From: an uncultured Erysipelotrichaceae bacterium
Lineage (GTDB): Bacteria; Bacillota_I; Bacilli_A; Erysipelotrichales; Erysipelotrichaceae
Length of the DNA stretch: 6,243 nucleotides
Reading direction: 5' to 3'
Assembly: GCA_902784015.1 (NCBI GenBank)
Contig: CACZTC010000160.1
Coordinates: 1 to 6,243 of the forward strand
A program made the position numbers and the translations under genes. Position 1 is the stretch's first letter. Every line of letters starts with the position of its first letter. Positions 1 to 5,863 of the stretch are shown piece after piece. The notes under the pieces are model-generated. The model saw only the letters and a list, made by a program, of their open reading frames with translations, had not been told where the DNA came from and ran no database searches.

Positions 1-555
1 ACATTCATCTATGTGACACATGATCAAACGGAAGCTATGACTTTAGGAGATCGCATAGTCATCATGAAAGATGGTGAAATAATGCAAGTGGGCACACCTG
101 AAGAAGTATATGAAAGACCTAAAAATACTTTCGTGGCTGGCTTTATAGGTGTTCCGCAAATGAATTTCTTTAAAGGTGAATTAATAAAGGATAATGATGT
201 TTACATAATTAAGCTTAATGAAACAAATATAAAGCTTTCAGAAACTAAGGCTAATAAATTAAAAGAGAATTATGTAGATAGCCAAAAGGTAACAATTGGA
301 ATTAGACCTGAACATTTATCACTAAAGGGAAATGAAGAAACAAAGATGATAGTTAAGGCTAATGTTTGTGAATTGATGGGTACTTCAATTCATGTCCATT
401 TCACTAATAAAGATGGTGAAGGTATAGTCGCTATCAAAACAGCAGATATAGCTGAAGATAAAAATGTCAAAAGTGGAGATGAATTAATCCTATTCATGAA
501 TGATGAATATATACATATATTTGGTGAAGATGGCTTAAGTCTTGAATATAAATAA
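1..555 (+). CDS. malK: ABC sugar importer ATPase, MalK/MsmX/UgpC type (C-terminal part, 5' end outside window)
   Basis: This is the last 184 residues of an ATP-binding subunit that powers import of sugars such as maltodextrins from the cytoplasmic face of the membrane. The frame is already open at base 1, so the GTG at 13 is an internal valine and not a start. What is visible begins just before the H-loop ([10 protein letters not shown]). It continues through the end of the nucleotide-binding domain ([14 protein letters not shown]) and the [14 protein letters not shown] junction into the regulatory TOBE/OB-fold domain, which has the typical GIRPEHL motif. Walker A, the LSGGQ signature and Walker B lie upstream of the window. 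Aligned with the ATPase at 4699-5844, it starts at residue 190; by hand count 46 of 57 residues match up to MNFF, and similarity then falls sharply in the TOBE part. It is therefore a diverged paralogue and not a recent copy. Whether it serves this transporter or one encoded upstream cannot be seen. The family is certain; the substrate is not. Confidence 0.95.
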   Translation, partial: TFIYVTHDQTEAMTLGDRIVIMKDGEIMQVGTPEEVYERPKNTFVAGFIGVPQMNFFKGELIKDNDVYIIKLNETNIKLSETKANKLKENYVDSQKVTIGIRPEHLSLKGNEETKMIVKANVCELMGTSIHVHFTNKDGEGIVAIKTADIAEDKNVKSGDELILFMNDEYIHIFGEDGLSLEYK

Positions 556-631
556 AGGGAGGATAGAGTGTTGCCTCATGAAAAACACTCATAAGATATA
601 AAAAAGAAAACAAGAAAAGACAGGAGGGATT
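556..631 (+). promoter_or_regulatory. Leader/intergenic region before the binding-protein gene, with inverted repeat and unused strong SD
   Basis: A 76-nt gap separates the ATPase stop codon from the binding-protein start. It opens with a strong SD-like stretch (AGGGAGGA, 556-563) about 70 nt too early for the next gene. Perfect 7-bp inverted arms GAGTGTT (566-572) and AACACTC (584-590) follow, with an 11-nt loop. No T-run follows the repeat, so it is a poor intrinsic terminator; it could be an mRNA hairpin or an operator. A weak promoter-like pair can be drawn (TTGCCT at 571-576, TATAAA at 597-602), but the spacing of 20 nt is too long for confidence. The true SD of the next gene is AGGAGGG at 622-628. 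The sequence does not show whether transcription starts here or reads through from the ATPase. Confidence 0.4.
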
Positions 632-2212
632 ATGAAAAAGTTATTAAGTGTATTTTTAAGTTTTCTAATGGTTGTAAGCTTAAGTGCTTGTCGTCCAAAT
701 GAAGAAGGTTCTACTGAAAGTGAAACTACTGAAGAAGAAACTACAGAAGAGACAAGTGAAGAAACTACAGCCGCTGAGTATTCATTCAAAGTATGGTGCG
801 CAGATAATGTTGTTGATTTAACAAAATCACAATTAGACAAATTTGCAACAGACCATCCTGAATACGCTCTTACTTTCACTGTGGAAGCAGTTGGTGAAAA
901 TGATGCTGCTACTTCAATGATTACTGATGTTGAAGCTGGTGCGGACATTTATAGCTTTGCGCAAGACCAATTAGCTCGTTTAGTTCAATCTAATGCTTTA
1001 GCTAAACCTGGTGTAAAAGCTTCTGAAACAATTAATGCTGAAAATGATGCAAGTGGTATTGCAGCTGCTACCTTCGATAAAGAATTATGGGCTTATCCAC
1101 TAACATCAGATAATGGCTATTTCATGTATTATGACAAAAGTGTCATCAGTGAAGAACATTTAGGTGATTTAACAGCTATTTTAGAAGACTGTGTAGCTGC
1201 TAATAAAACATTCGCATTTGAAGGTACCACAAGCGCATGGTATATTGCATCATTATTCTTTGGTACAGGTTGTGTATCTGAATGGAATATGAATGGTACA
1301 GATATCGTTTCTTATAATGACACATTTAATTCTGAAGAAGGTTTAATTGCAGCTAAAGGTTTAAAAGAAATCGTTACTAGTCCTGCTTTCACATCTTCTA
1401 GCGGTGCTGATGCATTCTCAGCTAATCCTGCCGCAGCTGTATTAGTTTCTGGTACATGGGCTTATTCTGATGTTGAAGCAGTATTAGGTGATAACCTAGG
1501 CGCAGCTGAATTACCAAGCTTTACAGTAGATGGTAATACATATCATATGGGTTCATTCTCAGGTAATAAATTAATCGGTGTTAAACCACAAACAGATGCT
1601 GAAAAAGCAGCTGTTGCTTCACAAATTGCTTTATATTTAACAGGTGAAGAATGCCAAAGTGAAAGATTTGATGCAGTTGCATGGGGACCAAGTAATAAAA
1701 AAGCAGCAGATAGTGATGCTGTAAAAGCTAACCCAGCGCTTGTTGCCCTAGCTGCTCAAAATGAATATGGTGTTCCTCAAGGTCAATATCCAGGAGCTTG
1801 GTGGGATATCGGTAAAGCAATCGGTTCTGCAATTTTCGAATTAGGCGCTGATTCTACAGATGATGATCTAAAAGGTGTTCTACAATCTTATTCTGATTCT
1901 TTAGCTTCTTTATTAACAGTTGATCCAGAAGTAGCTAGAGCTTGGACAGTTATTGGTAGCGTTCAAGGTGGCGATTGGAGCGAAGATATCGAAATGGTTG
2001 AAGATCCAGAAGGTACATGGACAACAGCAGATTTAGACCTAAAAGCAGGTGAAGAATTCAAAGTAAGACAAGGCAAATCTTGGGATGCTAATTTAGGTAG
2101 TGATGGTGCTGATGGAGCTAACTTCGTAGTTGAAGAAGATGGTACATATCAAATTCAATTAGTTGTTGGTGATGATTGGACAGCTGGCACTGTTGAATTA
2201 ATCAAAAAGTAA
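632..2212 (+). CDS. malE: Lipoprotein maltodextrin/starch-oligosaccharide-binding protein with C-terminal SusE/F-like module
   Basis: This is the extracellular sugar-binding subunit of the ABC importer encoded just downstream, 526 residues long. The start is fixed by AGGAGGG at 622-628. Residues 1-19 form a lipoprotein signal peptide (MKK, hydrophobic core, lipobox LSAC), so C20 would be lipidated and anchor the protein to the outer face of the membrane. Residues 24-47 are an acidic Thr/Glu-rich linker. Residues about 50-435 look like a cluster-1 (MalE/MdxE-type) solute-binding fold, with features such as LWAYPLTSDNGYFMYYDKS, a GTWAYSD stretch and a tryptophan-rich segment PGAWWDIGKA. Residues about 440-526 form an additional beta-rich module. 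The protein is longer than the usual roughly 400-430 residues of plain MalE-type proteins because of the linker and this module. It is Ala- and Gly-rich with more GC-containing codons than the permease genes, as expected for an abundant exported protein. Alpha-glucan specificity is inferred from the extra module and the amylase gene nearby. Confidence 0.9.
   Translation: MKKLLSVFLSFLMVVSLSACRPNEEGSTESETTEEETTEETSEETTAAEYSFKVWCADNVVDLTKSQLDKFATDHPEYALTFTVEAVGENDAATSMITDVEAGADIYSFAQDQLARLVQSNALAKPGVKASETINAENDASGIAAATFDKELWAYPLTSDNGYFMYYDKSVISEEHLGDLTAILEDCVAANKTFAFEGTTSAWYIASLFFGTGCVSEWNMNGTDIVSYNDTFNSEEGLIAAKGLKEIVTSPAFTSSSGADAFSANPAAAVLVSGTWAYSDVEAVLGDNLGAAELPSFTVDGNTYHMGSFSGNKLIGVKPQTDAEKAAVASQIALYLTGEECQSERFDAVAWGPSNKKAADSDAVKANPALVALAAQNEYGVPQGQYPGAWWDIGKAIGSAIFELGADSTDDDLKGVLQSYSDSLASLLTVDPEVARAWTVIGSVQGGDWSEDIEMVEDPEGTWTTADLDLKAGEEFKVRQGKSWDANLGSDGADGANFVVEEDGTYQIQLVVGDDWTAGTVELIKK
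1949..2209 (+). other. C-terminal SusE/SusF-like putative starch-binding module within the binding protein
   Basis: Residues 440-526 begin with VIGSVQGGDWSEDIEM and continue through GTWTTADLDLKAGEEFKVRQ, SWDANLGSDG, ANFVVEEDGTYQIQLVV and a final TVELIKK. The order (V-I-G start, GG-W, a G-T-W turn, L-K-A-G-E-E-F-K-V-R, W-D-x-N-x-G, then G-T-Y-x-I) matches the pattern I know from SusE/SusF-type glucan-binding domains of Bacteroidetes and from C-terminal modules of some Clostridia sugar-binding lipoproteins. W449, W463, W484 and W516 are candidates for stacking on glucose rings. The assignment is by motif memory, not by a search. The boundary at residue 440 is approximate. Confidence 0.6.
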
Positions 2213-2220
2213 TATTTTAT

Positions 2221-2264
2221 AAAGAGGAAGGAAGAATATTTCTTCTTTCCTCTTTTCTTCTCTT
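2221..2264 (+). terminator. Long hairpin between malE and malF: partial terminator or mRNA-stabilising stem
   Basis: Nine bases after the binding-protein stop codon, the purine arm at 2221-2236 pairs with the pyrimidine arm at 2240-2255. This gives 16 consecutive pairs, all Watson-Crick except one G-U (2230 with 2246), around a 3-nt TAT loop. The 3' side runs into a T/C-rich tail to 2264 (TTTTCTTCTCTT from 2253). The stem is strong, but the tail is interrupted by C, so termination is probably leaky. In binding-protein operons such a stem lets much binding-protein mRNA end or be protected here while a fraction continues into the permease genes. That role is inferred from position and shape. 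Confidence 0.65.
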
Positions 2265-2275
2265 AAAGAAGAAAG
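2253..2275 (+). promoter_or_regulatory. Alternative hairpin that would mask the malF ribosome-binding site
   Basis: TTTTCTTC (2253-2260) can pair with GAAGAAAG (2268-2275) around a 7-nt loop, one pair being T-G at the base. The 3' arm covers most of the malF SD (AAAGGA, 2272-2277). The 5' arm shares 2253-2255 with the 3' arm of the longer hairpin upstream, so the two structures compete at the base. The pairing is visible in the sequence; a regulatory role is speculative. Confidence 0.35.
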
Positions 2276-2277
2276 GA
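2272..2277 (+). promoter_or_regulatory. SD site AAAGGA that places the malF start at 2286
   Basis: AAAGGA ends at 2277 and lies 8 nt before the ATG at 2286, an ideal distance. It overlaps the upstream in-frame ATG at 2277, which has only a weak AAAGAAG before it. This favours 2286 over 2277 as the start. Confidence 0.7.
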
Positions 2278-2285
2278 TGATAAAT

Positions 2286-3818
2286 ATGGAAAAGCTAAGT
2301 GATTTAGAATATTTAAAGCTAACTAAAGCACAGAAATTCTTCTATCGTTTAAAATTATTAATAACAGGTTTTCCTAGTTGGTTATTAGGTTTAGGAAAAG
2401 CTCTATTATCTTTTCTTAAAAATATAATTTTAAATATAAAGAATGAGTTTTTAGATATCTTTTTAACATTTAAAAATGGTGACTTTAAAACTAAGCTTTC
2501 ATATTTATTTATGGGTTTTGGCTCTATCGCCAGAGGTCAAATCTTAAGAGGACTATTATTCTTAATTTTTGAAATAGTTTTTATCTTTTATATGATAAGT
2601 TCAGGTACTTATTGGTTAAATAAGTTAATGACTTTAGGAACTAAAGGACCACAAGAAGTCTATAACGAAAAATTAGACCAATATGTTATGACTTATTATG
2701 ATAATTCTTTTAAGATTCTTTTATATGGAATATTAACGATTATCTTTATTATCGCTTTTATATATACATGGCGCTTAAATATTAAACAGAATAAGATATC
2801 TGAAGCTATCATAAAAAGTGGTAAGAAATTAAAAAGTTCTAAAGATGATTTGCGTTCTTTAGTTGATGATCAATTCCATAAAACATTATTAGCTCTTCCT
2901 TTGACAGGGATAATAGTTTTTACTGCTTTACCAATACTCTTTATGATTCTTATTGCCTTTACAAACTTTGATGCGAATCATAATGGGTATTCGAATGCTT
3001 TATTTACGTGGGTTGGTACAAGTAATATTAATCAATTAGTGACATGGACTAGTGGTTCATCTAATTTCTCCGCCACTTTTGGTGAGATATTAACATGGAC
3101 TCTTATTTGGGCTTTCTTTGCGACTTTCACAAATTATTTTTTAGGAATATTTGTGGCTTTGATGATTAATAAGAAAGGTATTATGTTTAAGAAATTATGG
3201 CGAACTATTTTAGTCATGACAATAGCGATACCACAATTTATTTCACTTTTATATGTATCTAAGATGTTTTCTAATAATGGTATCATCAATGGTTGGTTAA
3301 TGGATTGGGGGATTGTTGGCCTAGATAGTAGAATTCAATTCTGGGAGAATCCTACGCTTGCAAGAATTATGGTTATCCTCATAAATATTTGGATAGGTAT
3401 TCCATATTTAATGCTCATAGCTACTGGTATCTTATTAAATATTCCAGCTGACTTATATGAATCAGCTAAGATTGATGGCGCTAGTACGCTTCAACAATTC
3501 CAAAAGATTACATTACCATATATGTTATTTATTACGGGACCATATTTATTAACGAGCTTTATCGGTAATATCAATAATTTCAATGTTATCTTCTTATTAA
3601 CTGGAGGAGGGCCTACCAACCAAGCTTATACAACTAGTGGAGGCTCAGCTGGTTATACCGACTTATTGATAACTTGGTTATTTAAAATAACAACAGTTGA
3701 TTCTAATTATAAATTAGCTGCTGTTATTGGTATTGCGGTCTTCGTGGTATGTGCTGCTATTTCTTTATTTGTTTATAATATATTGCCTTCGATGAAAAAT
3801 GAGGAGGAATTCCAATAA
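2286..3818 (+). CDS. malF: Maltodextrin ABC transporter permease, MalF family (with extended N-terminus)
   Basis: This is one of the two membrane subunits forming the sugar channel, 510 residues from the ATG at 2286 (513 if the ATG at 2277 is used). The core binding-protein-dependent permease domain starts near residue 200 (LLALPLTGIIVFTALPILF). It contains the EAA loop that docks the ATPase at about residues 392-413 (ESAKIDGAS, then KITLPYM). The characteristic MalF segment GGGPTNQAY...GYTDLLITWLFK lies near the C-terminus. In front of this core is an N-terminal region of about 200 residues: a basic, hydrophobic stretch likely in the cytoplasm, a membrane span at about 87-105 preceded by MGFGSIARGQILRG, an outside loop of about 35 residues, a second span at about 143-161, and a charged cytoplasmic linker. 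E. coli MalF is similar in length, but its extra length is a large periplasmic loop inside the core, which is absent here. The stop codon overlaps the malG start by one base. Confidence 0.93.
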   Translation: MEKLSDLEYLKLTKAQKFFYRLKLLITGFPSWLLGLGKALLSFLKNIILNIKNEFLDIFLTFKNGDFKTKLSYLFMGFGSIARGQILRGLLFLIFEIVFIFYMISSGTYWLNKLMTLGTKGPQEVYNEKLDQYVMTYYDNSFKILLYGILTIIFIIAFIYTWRLNIKQNKISEAIIKSGKKLKSSKDDLRSLVDDQFHKTLLALPLTGIIVFTALPILFMILIAFTNFDANHNGYSNALFTWVGTSNINQLVTWTSGSSNFSATFGEILTWTLIWAFFATFTNYFLGIFVALMINKKGIMFKKLWRTILVMTIAIPQFISLLYVSKMFSNNGIINGWLMDWGIVGLDSRIQFWENPTLARIMVILINIWIGIPYLMLIATGILLNIPADLYESAKIDGASTLQQFQKITLPYMLFITGPYLLTSFIGNINNFNVIFLLTGGGPTNQAYTTSGGSAGYTDLLITWLFKITTVDSNYKLAAVIGIAVFVVCAAISLFVYNILPSMKNEEEFQ

Positions 3819-4693
3819 TGAGTATGAATAATAATGAAAAAAGACATATGAAACAATCAACAAAGAATAGGATTAGTAATACTGTCATTTATATCATTCT
3901 TATTCTTATGTCGATTATTTGGTTAATCCCATTTGTGAGTATTGTCTTACAATCTTTTAGAATTGAATCTACTTTACAAGTTGGTTATGTAATTCCTAAA
4001 CAGTGGGGTTTAGATAATTATATTAAATTATTTAAAGAAACATCATTTCCTATATGGTATTTAAATACATTATTTATCGCTTTAATTGTCGCCTTAGTAC
4101 AAACCTTAGTAGTTTTATCAATGTCTTATACATTATCACGTTTACGTTTTAAAGGAAGAAAGTTTTTGATGAATTTTATGCTAGTACTTGGCTTATTTCC
4201 GGGTTTCTTAACGATGATTGTTTTATATACAGTATTAAAAGATTTGAATATGATAATGGCTAATGCTGTACCAGGCTTAATTCTTGTGTATGTCGCAAGT
4301 AGTGGGATGGGCTATTATATTTCAAAAGGTTTCTTTGATACGATTCCTAGATCATTAGATGAAGCTGCTAGAATAGATGGAGCGACAAGATTCCAAGTAT
4401 TCTATCAAATAATTATGCCTTTAAGTAAACCAATCGTTATTTATACGATCCTTACTGCTTTTTTAGGACCTTGGGGAGATTTTATCTTCGCTAGATATAT
4501 TTCAAATTATAATTCATCAGGTATGAATGTTGCGGTTGGTTTATGGAGCTGGCTACAAAAAGATACGATTGCGCAAAAATATACTTTATTCTGTGCAGGT
4601 GGCGTTATCGTAGCTATTCCAGTTACTATCTTATTTATGTGCTTACAGAAATATTATGTTGAAGGCGTAACTGGTGGAGCTGTGAAAGGATAA
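3818..4693 (+). CDS. malG: Maltodextrin ABC transporter permease, MalG family
   Basis: This is the second channel subunit, partnering MalF, with 291 residues (normal family length is about 280-300). The start ATG overlaps the malF stop (TAATG). A strong SD, GAGGAGG at 3801-3807, lies inside the malF end with a 10-nt spacer, so translation is probably coupled and the two subunits made in equal amounts. The first membrane span is at about residues 20-47. The EAA docking loop is at residues 181-205 (DEAARIDGATRF, then IIMPLSKP). The protein ends in GVTGGAVKG, the typical MalG C-terminus that reaches into the ATPase dimer interface in the E. coli complex. The ATPase gene follows after 5 nt. Confidence 0.95.
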   Translation: MSMNNNEKRHMKQSTKNRISNTVIYIILILMSIIWLIPFVSIVLQSFRIESTLQVGYVIPKQWGLDNYIKLFKETSFPIWYLNTLFIALIVALVQTLVVLSMSYTLSRLRFKGRKFLMNFMLVLGLFPGFLTMIVLYTVLKDLNMIMANAVPGLILVYVASSGMGYYISKGFFDTIPRSLDEAARIDGATRFQVFYQIIMPLSKPIVIYTILTAFLGPWGDFIFARYISNYNSSGMNVAVGLWSWLQKDTIAQKYTLFCAGGVIVAIPVTILFMCLQKYYVEGVTGGAVKG

Positions 4694-4698
4694 GTATT

Positions 4699-5844
4699 AT
4701 GGCAACACTTAAATTAACAAATGTAAAAAAGATATATGACAATAATGTTGTAGCAGTTCATAACTTTAATTTGGATATTAAAGATAAAGAATTCATTGTT
4801 TTTGTGGGACCTTCAGGCTGCGGTAAATCTACAACATTAAGAATGATAGCGGGCTTAGAAGAGATTAGCGAAGGTACTATTGAAATTGATGATGAAATAG
4901 TTAATGATTTACAACCTAAAGATAGAGATATTGCCATGGTCTTCCAGAATTATGCTTTATATCCTCATTTAACAGTCTATGAGAATATGGCTTTTCCTTT
5001 AAGGCTAAAGAAAAATCCTAAAGTAAGTGAAGATGAAATCTTCAATAGAGTTATTAATGCCGCAGATATATTAGGTATTACAGATTATTTAATGCGTAAA
5101 CCAAAGAATCTTTCTGGTGGCCAAAGACAAAGAGTATCTATTGGTAGGGCAATGGTTAGAGATTCAAAAGTATTTTTGATGGATGAACCTCTTTCAAATT
5201 TAGATGCTAAATTAAGAAATCAAATGAGGGCAGAAATAATTGAATTAAGACATAAGATTGATTCAACATTTATTTATGTTACTCATGACCAAACTGAGGC
5301 TATGACTTTAGGTGATCGTATTGTCATCATGAAAGATGGTTATATCCAACAAGTGGATACACCCCAAAATGTATTTGATAAGCCTAATAATCTATTTGTG
5401 GCTGGCTTTATTGGCTCACCACAAATGAATTTCTTTGATGCTAAATTATCTAAAGAAGGTGAAGATTATTATGTAGAAGTAGGCGAAGTTAAATTATTAA
5501 TAGATGATAAAAAAAGAGATATCTTAAAAGAAAAAGATATTAATGAAAAAGATATTATTCTAGGAATAAGACCAGATCATCTTAAAGTAAGCTTTGAAGA
5601 TAATGAAAATACTATTAAAGGCAAAATAATAGTCAATGAAATGATGGGTTCAGAAATGCATTTACATATAAATGTAAATAATAAGCAAGATATTATTGTG
5701 ATAGTACCAACTATCTCGCTCACAAAGTCACAAAAAGAAGCGCTTCAAGCTGGTAAAGAAATAGATTTAGAATTTGATTCTAAATTAATACATTTATTTG
5801 ATTCAGAAACAGAAGAGAATATTATATATAAAAAGGAGTGTTAA
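4699..5844 (+). CDS. malK: ABC sugar importer ATPase, MalK/MsmX/UgpC type (complete)
   Basis: This is the cytoplasmic ATPase that would form a homodimer on MalFG and drive import, 381 residues long. All catalytic elements are present: Walker A GPSGCGKST (37-45), Q-loop Q83 in VFQNYALYPH, signature LSGGQ (138-142), Walker B VFLMDE (158-163) with catalytic E163, and switch histidine H196 in [10 protein letters not shown]. Residues from about 235 form the TOBE/OB-fold regulatory region, with GIRPDHL near residue 291. The SD AAAGGA (4685-4690) overlaps the malG end with an 8-nt spacer. Its position directly behind malFG makes it the most likely partner. MsmX-type ATPases are known to serve several importers in Bacillota, so wider use is possible. 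It is a paralogue of the partial ATPase at the left edge, with nearly the same H-loop region and a diverged regulatory domain. Its last codons lie in a hairpin before the amylase gene. Confidence 0.95.
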   Translation: MATLKLTNVKKIYDNNVVAVHNFNLDIKDKEFIVFVGPSGCGKSTTLRMIAGLEEISEGTIEIDDEIVNDLQPKDRDIAMVFQNYALYPHLTVYENMAFPLRLKKNPKVSEDEIFNRVINAADILGITDYLMRKPKNLSGGQRQRVSIGRAMVRDSKVFLMDEPLSNLDAKLRNQMRAEIIELRHKIDSTFIYVTHDQTEAMTLGDRIVIMKDGYIQQVDTPQNVFDKPNNLFVAGFIGSPQMNFFDAKLSKEGEDYYVEVGEVKLLIDDKKRDILKEKDINEKDIILGIRPDHLKVSFEDNENTIKGKIIVNEMMGSEMHLHINVNNKQDIIVIVPTISLTKSQKEALQAGKEIDLEFDSKLIHLFDSETEENIIYKKEC

Positions 5845-5854
5845 AGCACTCCTT
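5833..5854 (+). promoter_or_regulatory. Perfect 8-bp hairpin spanning the malK stop, holding the only SD-like site before the amylase gene
   Basis: AAGGAGTG (5833-5840) pairs exactly with CACTCCTT (5847-5854) around the 6-nt loop TTAAAG. The malK stop TAA (5842-5844) lies in the loop. The 5' arm contains AAGGAG, the only good SD nearby, but it sits 25 nt before the amylase ATG at 5864 and would be paired in the hairpin. The sequence after the stem (ATTATACTT) is not a T-run, so it is a weak terminator at best. It may limit or couple amylase translation, or stabilise the mRNA end. The structure is seen; the role is inferred. Confidence 0.5.
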
Positions 5855-5863
5855 ATTATACTT

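Noticed and set aside
13..15. GTG at 13 as the start of the left ATPase
   Set aside because: The same frame is open to base 1 and encodes TFIY, which matches the conserved residues before the H-loop in the second ATPase, so the gene simply begins outside the window.
571..602. Sigma-A type promoter (TTGCCT / TATAAA) before malE
   Set aside because: The 20-nt spacing and partial matches are no better than expected by chance in AT-rich DNA; it is mentioned only as a possibility within the leader entry.
556..631. Catabolite-control (cre) or MalR-type operator before malE
   Set aside because: I found no match to the cre consensus or to the known palindromic MalR sites; the 566-590 inverted repeat has different arms and a wide spacer.
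589..948. A 119-codon open frame on the minus strand
   Set aside because: It lies opposite the signal peptide, linker and early binding domain of the malE gene. It has no SD-supported start and its product is Ser/Val-rich low-complexity sequence, the mirror of the Thr/Glu codons.
2221..2277. DNA triplex (H-DNA) in the purine/pyrimidine tract
   Set aside because: The tract is an inverted repeat rather than the mirror repeat that H-DNA needs, and a hairpin in mRNA explains it more simply.
2277..2279. ATG at 2277 as the malF start
   Set aside because: It overlaps the good SD AAAGGA and has only a weak SD of its own; the ATG at 2286 has that SD at 8 nt.
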